Source of the DNA: JBDHUJ01 sp039809105
GTDB lineage: Bacteria; Patescibacteriota; Saccharimonadia; Saccharimonadales; UBA4665
DNA length: 40,401 nt
Direction: 5' to 3'
Assembly (NCBI GenBank): GCA_039809105.1
Contig: JBDHUJ010000012.1
Coordinates: forward strand, 1-40,401
The notes under the pieces were generated by a model, which was given only the letters and a program-made list of their open reading frames with translations, had not been told where the DNA came from and made no database searches. The translations under genes were made by a program, and so were the position numbers. Below, piece after piece: positions 13,301-21,352 of the stretch (position 1 is its first letter; each line of letters opens with the position of its first letter).

Positions 13301-13356
13301 GAACCTGCCGGTGAACCATACGGGGCGCTTCGCTTTGTGTGAAGCCCGCTTTGAAG

Positions 13357-13362
13357 TACAAT
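13357..13362 (+). promoter_or_regulatory. Promoter of the LCP gene
   Basis: TACAAT at 13357-13362 with TTGTGT at 13335-13340 (16-base spacer); ATG 13374 is 11 bases downstream. Confidence 0.55.
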
Positions 13363-13373
13363 ATAGCGAAGTA

Positions 13374-15059
13374 ATGTCACTCAGTAAGTATGATAGCTTC
13401 CAGCCGAAGCGCGCTACCAACATCGACGGATTCTTTGCCAAGCCTGTAGAGAACCGGCCCCGGCAACCCGTATTCCGTTCACAGCCAGCGAATCCGCAGC
13501 ATACCCCTGTTACTCTGAGAGACATGCCAAAACGAAGCGTCCCTCAAAGTGTGCTCGCCAGCACCTCGCAAGCCAGCATATCCCAGCCGGTCATGGGCGG
13601 TGTGCCGGTAGGCATGCCGACGGAACGGCCGCGCGACCGGTTTCGCGACCGTCATGCCGGACTGCCACCGGCGGATGATGACAAAAAAGCCCGCAAACGG
13701 GCCAAAAAAGAAGCCAAGAAGCAGAACAAGAAACACCGTAGCCTGGGTAAGAAAATTGCCCTCTGGAGCGGCGCCGTCGTACTGGTACTGGTGCTGCTCG
13801 GCGGCGGATTTTTATACAAGAACTTTTCTAAGATTACGGGCAACAAGAACCCGTTCAGCCTGCTGAGTGCCTTCAAGCCGGCGCATCTCGACAACCAGGA
13901 CGGCCGGGTAAACATACTGGTCGCCGGTAACTCGGCCGACGATGTCGGGCACAACGGTGGCGACCTGACCGACTCCATTATGATTCTCAGTATTAACACG
14001 CGCAATAACACGGCGCTCATGCTGAGTGTCCCGCGCGACCTGTGGGTGGACATACCGGACGTCGGGCATTCCAAAATCAACGCTGCCTATCCGAATGGCG
14101 GCATGGACCTGCTGCAGCAAACGGTCGAAGAAAACCTGGGCCTGACCATAAATTACCAAGTGCTCGTGAACTACCATGCGTTCCAGGAGCTGGTCAACGC
14201 CGTCGGTGGCATAACCATAACTATAAAGAGCACCGACCCGCGCGGCATATACGACCCGAGCCTCGACTACACCAGCCGCACCTGCTGCGCACTCGCGAAG
14301 TATCCGAACGGCCCGGTGACTTTGGACGGCAAGCAGGCACTGAACTTAGCTCGCGCTCGCGGCGACGCCTACGGTTCCTACGGTTTTCCGGCGGCTGACT
14401 TCGACCGCACGCAGCACCAGCGCGATATGCTGCTGGCCATAAAGGACAAAGCCAGCAGTAGCAGCGTTATCGCCAACCCGTTCAAGGTCGCGAATCTGGT
14501 CGAAGCCGTGGGCAACAACGTGAAGACCGACCTCCAGATTAACGAAATCGAGACGCTGTACACCTACATGAAGAAAATCGACAACAGCAAGATAGACTCG
14601 TACAACATCAACACGCTAAAGGGCAAGGGTACCACTATGCTCACCGGCTACACCAGCCCGAACGGCCAGTCGGCGCTTATACCGGCCGCCGGCCTGGACG
14701 ACTTCAGCGATATACAAGCGCAGATAACCAAGATATTGACGGCCGATGCGGTCACCAAAGAAGCTGCGACCGTCGTCGTACTGAACGGCACCGACAGTAC
14801 CGGCCTGGCGAGCAAGCAGATAGAGACACTGGAAGGCAAGGGAATGGACGTGACGACCGGCGACGCACCGGCCAAACAGACGGCCTCGACCGTTATCGAT
14901 AATTCCGGCGGCGGTATGCCGAATTCCCTGGCATATCTGAAGAAGAAGTACGGCGCGACCGTCGTTACCAACGCAGCGCTGGTAGCGAACTATCCGAGCG
15001 CCGACTTTATCGTCATCTTGGGCGATAACGTTGCGCCCAAAACTAGTAGTACGCAGTAG
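13374..15059 (+). CDS. LytR-CpsA-Psr (LCP) family cell-wall ligase
   Basis: The 561-residue protein has a long basic cytoplasmic N-terminus (lysine-rich KKARKRAKKEAKKQNKK), one membrane helix (IALWSGAVVLVLVLLGGGF), and a large extracytoplasmic LCP domain. LCP hallmarks are DSIMILSIN, SVPRDLWVDIP, HSKINAAY, and the arginine segment ALNLARARGD with the later FDRTQHQR. A C-terminal LytR_C-like domain (VVVLNGTDSTGLASKQ ... FIVILGD) ends it. LCP enzymes transfer lipid-linked glycopolymers to peptidoglycan, which fits a monoderm wall. ATG 13374 is chosen over 13299 because the promoter lies between them. Confidence 0.9.
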   Translation: MSLSKYDSFQPKRATNIDGFFAKPVENRPRQPVFRSQPANPQHTPVTLRDMPKRSVPQSVLASTSQASISQPVMGGVPVGMPTERPRDRFRDRHAGLPPADDDKKARKRAKKEAKKQNKKHRSLGKKIALWSGAVVLVLVLLGGGFLYKNFSKITGNKNPFSLLSAFKPAHLDNQDGRVNILVAGNSADDVGHNGGDLTDSIMILSINTRNNTALMLSVPRDLWVDIPDVGHSKINAAYPNGGMDLLQQTVEENLGLTINYQVLVNYHAFQELVNAVGGITITIKSTDPRGIYDPSLDYTSRTCCALAKYPNGPVTLDGKQALNLARARGDAYGSYGFPAADFDRTQHQRDMLLAIKDKASSSSVIANPFKVANLVEAVGNNVKTDLQINEIETLYTYMKKIDNSKIDSYNINTLKGKGTTMLTGYTSPNGQSALIPAAGLDDFSDIQAQITKILTADAVTKEAATVVVLNGTDSTGLASKQIETLEGKGMDVTTGDAPAKQTASTVIDNSGGGMPNSLAYLKKKYGATVVTNAALVANYPSADFIVILGDNVAPKTSSTQ

Positions 15060-15105
15060 TCTGGCCCGGCTCAAGGCTTTTGTGGTGCTATCCTGAATTC
15101 CGAGA

Positions 15106-15202
15106 ACCTGTTCACCTTTTACCCTTCACCGTCCGGGCGTCATTTACGGTAAACAGTTCACGGTGAATGCACGGTGAATGAAAAATGGTGAAGGGTGAAC
15201 GG
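15106..15202. repeat. Intergenic palindromic array of TTCACC/TTTACC hexamers (copy 2)
   Basis: CTGTTCACC, TTTACCC and TTCACCGT on the left face GGTGAATG (twice), GGTGAAGGGTGAACGG on the right. It lies between the convergent LCP and sensor kinase genes and may serve as their shared terminator. Confidence 0.6.
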
Positions 15203-15203
15203 T

Positions 15204-16328
15204 CTAACGGAGCGTCAGCGGGAGTGAAACGTAGAATGTCGAGCCGGCGTTTTCGGTACTTTCGAACCAGACTTCGCCGCCCAGGCGTTCGGTAAGGGCT
15301 TTGGTCAGGTACAGTCCCAGGCCGGTGCCGCTGACATCGTCGGTGGTGATGTTCGGCGCCCGGAAGAACTTAGTGAAAATGTGCTTGCGGGCCGTTTCGG
15401 GGATGCCGTAGCCGTTGTCTTTGACGCTCAACAGTACGGTGTTCGAGCGCTGCTCCAGACTGACGTGTACCGTGCCCTGCTCGGGTGTGTATTTGAGCGC
15501 GTTGCTGATGATGTTGGCACAGACTTCACGGAGCAGCAGACTATCGCTTTGCATTTCCGACAGCTCGGCTGGTATGTCATGAGTGAAGGCGATGCGTTTG
15601 GCGTGTGCGGCAGGTTCGAACTCCTCCACGATGGCTCGAAGCAGCAAGTTGAACCGTACGAACTCGGTACGGACACTCAGGCCGCCGGCTTCGATACGGG
15701 TTATATTGAGCAGTGTGTCGATGAGTTCGTTCATGCGCTCCACCGAACCGAGCACAATACGGGTGTACTCAAGCTGTGGCTCGCTGAGCTTGCCCGCCAT
15801 ACCTCCCTGCAGCATGCGAGTGTACATGTTTATGGCCGAAAGTGGCGTACGCAGCTGGTGCGAGGCGATGGAGATGAAATCCGACTGGAGCTTATCGTTT
15901 TCGATTTCGTTCGTCAGGTCGCGGAACAACTCTATGGCGCCGATGGGTTTGCGCCGGAACATGATGGGCGACACGGTTATAAGCACAGGCAGGACCTGGC
16001 CGTCTTTGCGCCGGTAGTAGGCGCGTTCGCTCGTGGAGTGGCCGGTTATGAACGCCTTCACGATGGGCCGGTCCAGGAGGTCGAGCGGCCGTCCGTTTTC
16101 GTGTACAGCGATGATTTTTTCGGTAAACCGTTTGTGCAGGATGTCGCGTTGCCGGTAGCCGAGCAGGTCCAGCGCCGCTTGGTTCACCCGGGTTATGAAG
16201 CCGTGTTCGTCGGTGGCAATGATACCTTCGCCGATGCTCGAAAACAATGCTTCCAGGTGCGCGGCTTCGTGCCGCGGAAACGACAGCATGGATTTGCGTT
16301 TCGGTTTGGGGGCGGGGAGGTTGCTCAT
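15204..16328 (-). CDS. PAS-domain sensor histidine kinase
   Basis: The 374-residue protein has a PAS domain (about 25-145, FSSIGEGIIATDEHGFI and VNQAALDLLGY), then HisKA with the phospho-acceptor box ASHQLRTPLSA, then a HATPase_c domain with N-box NIISNALKYTP, G1 DNGYGIP and G2 GTGLGLYL. There is no membrane segment, so it is a cytosolic sensor. No response regulator gene lies next to it. The small gene upstream ends one base before its ATG, so the two are co-expressed. Confidence 0.9.
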   Translation of the reverse strand: MSNLPAPKPKRKSMLSFPRHEAAHLEALFSSIGEGIIATDEHGFITRVNQAALDLLGYRQRDILHKRFTEKIIAVHENGRPLDLLDRPIVKAFITGHSTSERAYYRRKDGQVLPVLITVSPIMFRRKPIGAIELFRDLTNEIENDKLQSDFISIASHQLRTPLSAINMYTRMLQGGMAGKLSEPQLEYTRIVLGSVERMNELIDTLLNITRIEAGGLSVRTEFVRFNLLLRAIVEEFEPAAHAKRIAFTHDIPAELSEMQSDSLLLREVCANIISNALKYTPEQGTVHVSLEQRSNTVLLSVKDNGYGIPETARKHIFTKFFRAPNITTDDVSGTGLGLYLTKALTERLGGEVWFESTENAGSTFYVSLPLTLR

Positions 16329-16329
16329 G

Positions 16330-16587
16330 CTAGGGCCTCCGTGCTTTCGGCTGTGTCAGTTTTTCGAGGTCGGCTATGTACAAATCGACAAGCTGCGTAT
16401 CGTCGCTGAGCAGATTCATAGCCAGGCGTATCCAGTCCATAAGTTCGCGCAAGTCTTTGCGCTCTAACTGCTCGGGGTCTTTCCGAAGGTGGCTGCGCAC
16501 TTGGCGCGAAACGAACCGGTCGGCCGCTGGGCCAAGGTACTCGTACGTGACTCCGACGACCTGCCGGTATACGCTCGGAGCGGTCAT
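16330..16587 (-). CDS. Small helical partner of the sensor kinase
   Basis: The 85-residue protein (MTAPSVYRQVVGVTYEYLGP...) is predicted all-helical and acidic/basic mixed, with the segment EYLGPAADRFVSRQVRSHL. I recall similar short helical domains beside two-component proteins but cannot name the family. ATG 16587 is preferred because GGGAG ends nine bases upstream; ATG 16596 overlaps the ribosome site. Its stop is one base from the kinase start. A reverse-strand TTGACA (16691-16696) with TATAGT (16671-16676) may be its promoter, though the spacing is short. The remaining intergenic bases to 16929 hold no gene I can support. Confidence 0.65.
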   Translation of the reverse strand: MTAPSVYRQVVGVTYEYLGPAADRFVSRQVRSHLRKDPEQLERKDLRELMDWIRLAMNLLSDDTQLVDLYIADLEKLTQPKARRP

Positions 16588-16929
16588 GCTAGGCATCTCC
16601 CGTCACACCACGCAGCCGAGCCCTGGTACCGGTTGCCGGTGAGCCGGACAAGACGCGTAGGAATACCAGAACTATACGATGCAAAAAGATTGTCAAACAC
16701 CACCTCACACGCACTCGCTTCCGTAGCTGTTTACATAGTTTATTATACAGGCAGGGCAGGCTCTTAAAAGTAAGCAACAAAATGCCGTGTTGCGCTGTAA
16801 GCAAACATACATCATGGGCCAGCGTTTTTATATGCTTCGTTGCGATAAGAATGTGCTTGCATTCAGCTCGTCTGGAGCTTATGCTTAAGATAAGTTTTAT
16901 ATTTACAACAGAGACAAAATCAAAACCAA

Positions 16930-17604
16930 ATGGCCGCCGTTATCGAACTCAAAAACCTTACGAAGACGTACCGTCTTGGCGATGAGGTGTTAAACGCGCT
17001 CGACAACGTGTCGTTTACTGTACAAGAGGGTGAGTTCGTAGCCATAACCGGGCCGAGCGGTTCGGGCAAATCGACGCTGGCGAATATTATCGGTGGATTG
17101 GACCGGCCCACTGACGGTACAGTGGTCGTGGATGGCGAAAACCTGTCGCATGTACGCGACAAGGCTTTGTCCGACTACCGCAACCACCACATCGGCTTCG
17201 TGTTCCAGACGTTCAACTTGCAGGGAACGCGCACGGCGCTCGAAAACGTCATGCTGCCGCTTATTTTTGCCAAAATGAAGCGTTCGGAGCGCAAGGGTCG
17301 CGCCAAAGAATGCCTCGAAGCTGTCGGACTTGCCGACCGTTTGAAACACCGGCCGAACCAGCTGTCGGGCGGGCAGCGGCAACGCGTGGCGATTGCCCGG
17401 GCGCTGGCGGTCAAGCCGAGCATCATCATCGCTGACGAGCCGACCGGCAACCTCGACAGTGCCCGCGGCGAAGAGATTATGAAGCTGCTGAAGGAACTGA
17501 ACAAGCAAGGGATTACACTGCTTATCATTACCCACGACATGTCTATCGCCCACCAGGCCGGCCGCGTCATTCAAATAAAAGACGGAAAGCTCACGGAAAA
17601 ATAG
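16930..17604 (+). CDS. MacB/LolD-type ABC transporter ATPase
   Basis: The 224-residue protein has Walker A GPSGSGKST (about 41-49), Q-loop FVFQTFNL, signature LSGGQRQRVAIARAL, Walker B IIIADEPTGNLD, and H-loop ITHD. The EPTGNLDS ending and length match ATPases of MacB/LolCDE exporters. It works with the permease gene that follows after an AT-rich palindromic repeat. Confidence 0.92.
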   Translation: MAAVIELKNLTKTYRLGDEVLNALDNVSFTVQEGEFVAITGPSGSGKSTLANIIGGLDRPTDGTVVVDGENLSHVRDKALSDYRNHHIGFVFQTFNLQGTRTALENVMLPLIFAKMKRSERKGRAKECLEAVGLADRLKHRPNQLSGGQRQRVAIARALAVKPSIIIADEPTGNLDSARGEEIMKLLKELNKQGITLLIITHDMSIAHQAGRVIQIKDGKLTEK

Positions 17605-17615
17605 ATGACCAGACA

Positions 17616-17755
17616 AAATTCTAAATTCGAAACTCTAAGCTCTAAACAAGTTCAAATTGCTAATGTTCAAAGTTCAAAATGTTCCCGTCTTGCTTTCTTT
17701 TTCGAATTTAGAGTTTTGCATTTGTTTAGTGTTTCGAACTTAGAGTTTAGAGTTT
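17616..17755. repeat. AT-rich palindromic TCTAAA/TTTAGA repeat (copy 1)
   Basis: ATTCTAAATTCGAAACTC and CTAAGCTCTAAACAAG on the left face TTCGAATTTAGAG and GAACTTAGAGTTTAGAGT on the right. It sits between the ATPase and permease genes of one transporter. A second copy is at 26490-26639. Confidence 0.65.
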
Positions 17756-17771
17756 CCGAAAGTGGTTCGCT

Positions 17772-19217
17772 GTGAGGTTTGGCGACTACATAACTATGGC
17801 GTTCCACAACATATGGCGGCAAAAACTGCGCAGTGCGTTGACCATTTTCGCGGTCGTCATCGGTGCTACGAGTGTCACGATAATGCTCGCGGCAGTGTTC
17901 AGCCTGAAGAGCTTCATGACCAGCCAGTTCGAGGCGAATGGCACCTTCCAGCAAGTCGTCGTTTCGCCGCAAACAGACATCAGCTGGGGAGACTACAGCG
18001 ACAACAACTGCCCGAATTGTGTCAAGCTGACCGACGATATGGCGGCCAAAATCGCCACTGAGCCACATGTGATAGGCGTCGCCAAACGCACCCAAGTCGG
18101 CCAGTTCCAGGCGCTGACGTACGGCACCCAAAAGCTGCGCACCCAACAAATCTCTGCCTACGATGCCAATGGTATCATTACCAGCCAAGTGCTGGCCGGG
18201 CGTGATATTAACACGAGTGATAAAACTGGTGTGCTCACCATAAGCTCCGATTACGCAGACAAGCTCGGCTTCAAGCACAAGTACGACGCGCTCATCGGCA
18301 AGCAAGTCGGGTTAGTCGCGCAGGGCTACTATTCGGGCGTCGGCACCGACCCGCTTCAGGCCTTCAAAGACCAGCAGGCGTTTTTCCAGTCTCACCCTGG
18401 TGCAGACGGGCGTGATTACCAACCCGCGCCGGTAACGCTCACGGGCAAGATTGTCGGCGTCACCGCTGCCACCGACCAGAGCTATGTCATACGCGTGCCA
18501 CTCGACTGGGCCCGCGGCATGGAAGAAAACCAACAGGCGCAAGTTACTCAAGCCGACCAGGACGCGGCGCAGGCAAAATGCCGCGCCAGCCGCCAAACCT
18601 CCGGCTGCAATACCCAACCGGTGCCTTCCAGCGTGAAAGTCGAAGACGAATTGGCCAAGCAGGGCTACAATGCCTACATCGTCAAAGTCGACCAGTCTTC
18701 CAACGCGGCGGCAGTCGCTAAAGCTATCCGCGATACCTACAAAGTCGGTGCGGCCGACGCGCAGACGCAAATCAAGCAGCAGCTGGCTATCTTCAATATC
18801 CTCGGCCTGGTGCTTGGCGGTATCGGCGGCATCTCACTCGCTGTCGCTGCGGTGGGCGTGGTAAACACCATGGTCATGGCTATACTGGAGCGTACCCGCG
18901 AAATCGGCGTCATGCGTGCCGTCGGTGCGCGGCGTTCGACGGTCAGCGCGGTGTTTACGTTCGAGGCGGCGCTGCTCGGGTTCTTGGGCGGTGTTATAGG
19001 CCTCGGTATCGGCTACGCGGCGGTGCTTATCGCCAACCCGCTCGTCAATAAGCAGTTGAGCAGCAACGGTATCACCAGCTCCAACATTATCACACTGCCG
19101 TTGTGGCTTATCATCGGCGTTGTGGCGCTGACGACCGTTATCGGTTTGCTAGCCGGTCTCTACCCTGCCCGCCGCGCCGCCAAACTTGACCCGGTCGAAG
19201 CCCTCCGCTACGAATAA
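17772..19217 (+). CDS. MacB-like ABC transporter permease
   Basis: The 481-residue protein has the MacB plan: one N-terminal membrane helix (SALTIFAVVIGATSVTIMLA), a large extracytoplasmic domain of about 270 residues, then three helices in a FtsX domain (LGLVLGGIGGISLAVAAVGVVNT, LERTREIGVMRAVGARR, ... ) ending PARRAAKLDPVEALRYE. Substrates of such exporters are peptides, lipoproteins or antibiotics. GTG 17772 is chosen because MRFGDYITMAFHNIWRQKLR is the usual N-terminus. The extracytoplasmic domain holds a CRASRQTSGC loop that may be disulfide-bonded. Confidence 0.9.
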   Translation: MRFGDYITMAFHNIWRQKLRSALTIFAVVIGATSVTIMLAAVFSLKSFMTSQFEANGTFQQVVVSPQTDISWGDYSDNNCPNCVKLTDDMAAKIATEPHVIGVAKRTQVGQFQALTYGTQKLRTQQISAYDANGIITSQVLAGRDINTSDKTGVLTISSDYADKLGFKHKYDALIGKQVGLVAQGYYSGVGTDPLQAFKDQQAFFQSHPGADGRDYQPAPVTLTGKIVGVTAATDQSYVIRVPLDWARGMEENQQAQVTQADQDAAQAKCRASRQTSGCNTQPVPSSVKVEDELAKQGYNAYIVKVDQSSNAAAVAKAIRDTYKVGAADAQTQIKQQLAIFNILGLVLGGIGGISLAVAAVGVVNTMVMAILERTREIGVMRAVGARRSTVSAVFTFEAALLGFLGGVIGLGIGYAAVLIANPLVNKQLSSNGITSSNIITLPLWLIIGVVALTTVIGLLAGLYPARRAAKLDPVEALRYE

Positions 19218-19225
19218 GGCTCAGC

Positions 19226-19963
19226 CTATTTTAGGCGGAAGCCCGCATCGACGTAGATAACTTCACCGGTGATTGCGTCGTTTTTCGCTAAGAACAGGAA
19301 CGCCTCCGCCATTTCTTCTACGCTAATCCAGCGGTGTAGCTTGGCTTGTTCGAGAAATAGCTTCACACGTTCGGCGCTGAATGAGTCGTAATTAGGCGTC
19401 TTAGTGAAACCGGGCGCGACCGCGTTGACTAAAATAGTCGGCGCGTAGTTGTTGGCAAGTGTACGGGTAAGGTTGTTGATAGCCGCTTTCGTTAGTCCAT
19501 AAACAGGTGCGCGTCCACCGAATTCCCAGCCGCGAATGGAACTGGTATTGATTATTTTTGAAATACCTTTGTTCTTCTGCATAAGCTCGATGGCGTACTG
19601 TGAGCAGTATAAAGTCGTTAAAAGGTTGCTTTGAATAATGGCAGCGACATCATCTTCGCTAAGCTCTAGAAAATCGCCCTCATGCCCATCGCCCGCGTTG
19701 TTAATCAGAACGTCGATTGTGTCAAATGTTTTCACGGCCTCATCTAGCAACTGTTTAGCTCCGGCCTGACTACCAACATCTGCTTTTACGTAGATTACTT
19801 CTGTAGATTGCTGAAGTTTGTTTACAAGTTCCTTACCGCCTGTTTCATTACGGCGTGAATTCAGGACCAGTTTTGCGCCTTCCTTAGCGAACAACTCAGC
19901 TACGGCCTGCCCGATACCGCTACTGGAACCAGTTATTACAACCACCTTGTCTTTTAGAATCAT
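19226..19963 (-). CDS. Short-chain dehydrogenase/reductase
   Basis: The 245-residue protein has the classical SDR features: cofactor motif TGSSSGIG (about 11-18), NNAGDG, catalytic Ser in NTSSIRG, and YGLTK (YxxxK), and ends with GEVIYVDAGFRLK. An arginine after strand 2 (NSRRNE) favours NADP(H). The substrate cannot be read from the sequence. It is convergent with the permease gene. Confidence 0.9.
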   Translation of the reverse strand: MILKDKVVVITGSSSGIGQAVAELFAKEGAKLVLNSRRNETGGKELVNKLQQSTEVIYVKADVGSQAGAKQLLDEAVKTFDTIDVLINNAGDGHEGDFLELSEDDVAAIIQSNLLTTLYCSQYAIELMQKNKGISKIINTSSIRGWEFGGRAPVYGLTKAAINNLTRTLANNYAPTILVNAVAPGFTKTPNYDSFSAERVKLFLEQAKLHRWISVEEMAEAFLFLAKNDAITGEVIYVDAGFRLK

Positions 19964-19969
19964 AACTAC

Positions 19970-19978
19970 ATCATACCA
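19970..19978 (-). promoter_or_regulatory. Leaderless extended -10 promoter of the SDR gene
   Basis: Reverse strand TGGTATGAT, then six bases, then ATG 19963. Confidence 0.7.
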
Positions 19979-20001
19979 GACGTAGCCGCCAAGCAGAGGA
20001 G

Positions 20002-20247
20002 CTACTTGGTTTCGTCTTTATCGGTTTTGTGGACGATGTTCAGCGGGGCTTTGACGACGTCAATCGGGTGAAGGTTCTTGAGCGCTTTGGTGCTGCGTTT
20101 GTATAACGCCAGCAATACGCCGATAAGTGCTAGCAGGCTGACGTTGCCGCCGAACCCCGACCAGAAGTTGTACATGTGTGTCCCGAATGAATTGTCCCCA
20201 TTATTCACTCCGGTAAAGTTCAAAATCCACTGCCAGGCTTCATTCAT
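20002..20247 (-). CDS. Small conserved membrane protein
   Basis: The 81-residue protein starts MNEAWQWILNFTGVNNG and has YNFWSGFGGNVSLLALIGVLLALYKR, a single hydrophobic helix followed by a basic tail. Short proteins with the NNG...YNFxSGFG pattern are, from memory, common in CPR and actinobacterial phage-like contexts, with no known function. ATG 20247 lies seven bases after a reverse-strand TACAAT (20255-20260). Confidence 0.65.
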   Translation of the reverse strand: MNEAWQWILNFTGVNNGDNSFGTHMYNFWSGFGGNVSLLALIGVLLALYKRSTKALKNLHPIDVVKAPLNIVHKTDKDETK

Positions 20248-20280
20248 AAGCGTTATTGTAATACGTCCTTTGCCAAAAGC

Positions 20281-20306
20281 AAAAACCCTAGTCACGGCTA
20301 GGGTTT
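20281..20306. terminator. Terminator of the CAT tRNA transcript
   Basis: AAAACCCTAG (20281-20290) pairs with CTAGGGTTTT (20297-20306), just after the tRNA 3' end on the reverse strand. Confidence 0.8.
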
Positions 20307-20311
20307 TTGCT

Positions 20312-20389
20312 TTGGTAGCACCAGGTGGGCTCGAACCACCGACCTCAGGCTTATGAGTCCTGCGCTCTAACCAGCTGAGCTATGGTGCC
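20312..20389 (-). tRNA. tRNA with CAT anticodon (elongator Met, or Ile2)
   Basis: The cloverleaf reads acceptor GGCACCA/TGGTGCT (G1-T72 wobble), D stem GCTC/GAGC, anticodon loop CTCATAA, T stem GGTGG/CCACC with TTCGAGC loop, discriminator A and encoded CCA. Position 31-39 of the anticodon stem is an A-G mismatch. CAT can be elongator methionine or, if lysidine-modified by TilS, isoleucine (AUA); the sequence alone does not settle this. Confidence 0.9.
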
Positions 20390-20536
20390 TTGGTAATGAG
20401 ACACCCACAAGTGGGTTTCTCATCGCGCCGGCAAAAAGACGTGACTTTTTGTCGGGCTGCTCTTCCCGGTCTGTGGTAAACCGGTTGCTCTTTTCCCTTC
20501 GCCCGTGGCCGAGGCTGAAGCTAGGGTGCTGTAACA
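20390..20536 (-). ncRNA. Structured leader RNA upstream of the CAT tRNA
   Basis: Read on the reverse strand, this leader contains GAAGGGAAAAGAGCAACC (20500-20483), a hairpin CCGGT...ACCGG, a second GAAGAGCAGCC (20465-20455), a hairpin CAAAAAG...CTTTTTG, then GGCGCGATGAGA (20429-20418) and the final hairpin ATGAGA-AACCCAC...GTGGGT-TCTCAT (20423-20396). These are the elements of the initiator tRNA leader at 697-801, with stem sequences changed but pairing kept and one extra hairpin module. Promoter box TGCTACAAT is at 20551-20543. Confidence 0.6.
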
Positions 20537-20542
20537 GGGGAG

Positions 20543-20548
20543 ATTGTA
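20543..20548 (-). promoter_or_regulatory. Extended -10 promoter of the CAT tRNA transcript
   Basis: Reverse-strand TGCTACAAT, identical to the box of the initiator tRNA promoter; no good -35. Confidence 0.6.
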
Positions 20549-20597
20549 GCAGGTTTTACCCTGTTTGGCTAGACCTCAACGCCCTCTCGGAGAGGTG

Positions 20598-20603
20598 TAT
20601 ACT
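20598..20603 (+). promoter_or_regulatory. -10 box of the gene at 20612
   Basis: TATACT ends at 20603, eight bases before ATG 20612. Confidence 0.5.
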
Positions 20604-20611
20604 TGCTCTAT

Positions 20612-21352
20612 ATGCAGCTTACGGAGGAAACGGTCGGTCTACTGGTGCAACGGGCTTTGGTTTTGGAGCCACTTGCCGACAAATCTGGCTGTACGACACG
20701 GTACGAAGACTTACCCGGCAGGCCGCTCGAAAGTTTCGTAACTGCTGGGCTCAATGTGGGGCCGATTTTTTCACAGTTCGCAGCAGAGTGGCTCCAGGGG
20801 CGGCAACGCACCCTTTTTCACTACTTCACCCAAGCACTCAAAACAAGCAAGACAGGTGGAAAATACGTAAACTTCGGGCTGCTCGAAATACTCTTTCCGG
20901 CTGTTGCCGCCCGGATTGAGTGCGATAATCCCGACGAAGTTGTGGCGAAGGTGATTGAGCTCATGCGTCAGGCGCCACAAAGTGATGTACGGGAACTAGT
21001 TGGTGCAAGAAAGCTGGCCTGGAGTACATCCGAAAAGCGTGAAGCCAAACTGAAAGATTTGACCCGGATTGTTTGTGCGGCTCCAAACCCTTACGCATTC
21101 TACGAAGCAATGGGTGCTGCCGAACCACACGGCTCGGCAGCGCAGTGGGTAGCGAATTATCAGGAAGGACTACCTTTGTTGGCGCGGCAGTTTGACTCTC
21201 TTCGAAGTCAGACTACAGGGAGCATGCTAGACAAGATAAAAATCGCGTATGAAGAAGTTCGTAAAGATTACCCGGATGTAAGAGCAGGGATACTGGCGGA
21301 CATGAGCGCCGCTGCCATTTTTCTTTACTTGAGTTATACGAAAAACGTCTAA
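20612..21352 (+). CDS. Unrecognised soluble, helix-rich protein
   Basis: The 246-residue protein has no signal peptide or clear membrane helix and is rich in predicted helices. Notable segments are ALVLEPLADKSGCTTRYEDLP near the start and DVRELVGARKLAWSTSEKR in the middle. I do not recognise a family. ATG 20612 lies eight bases after TATACT. Its stop overlaps the stop of the convergent TauE-like gene by four bases. Confidence 0.65.
   Translation: MQLTEETVGLLVQRALVLEPLADKSGCTTRYEDLPGRPLESFVTAGLNVGPIFSQFAAEWLQGRQRTLFHYFTQALKTSKTGGKYVNFGLLEILFPAVAARIECDNPDEVVAKVIELMRQAPQSDVRELVGARKLAWSTSEKREAKLKDLTRIVCAAPNPYAFYEAMGAAEPHGSAAQWVANYQEGLPLLARQFDSLRSQTTGSMLDKIKIAYEEVRKDYPDVRAGILADMSAAAIFLYLSYTKNV

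Noticed and set aside
15381..16409. 342-codon forward frame antisense to the sensor kinase
   Set aside because: The kinase on the other strand has every domain motif; this frame shows none and crosses into the next gene.
20078..20356. Forward reading frame ending in GGLEPPTSGL over the CAT tRNA
   Set aside because: The last residues are the reverse strand of the tRNA and the rest is antisense to a small membrane protein gene; no recombinase or other family features are present.
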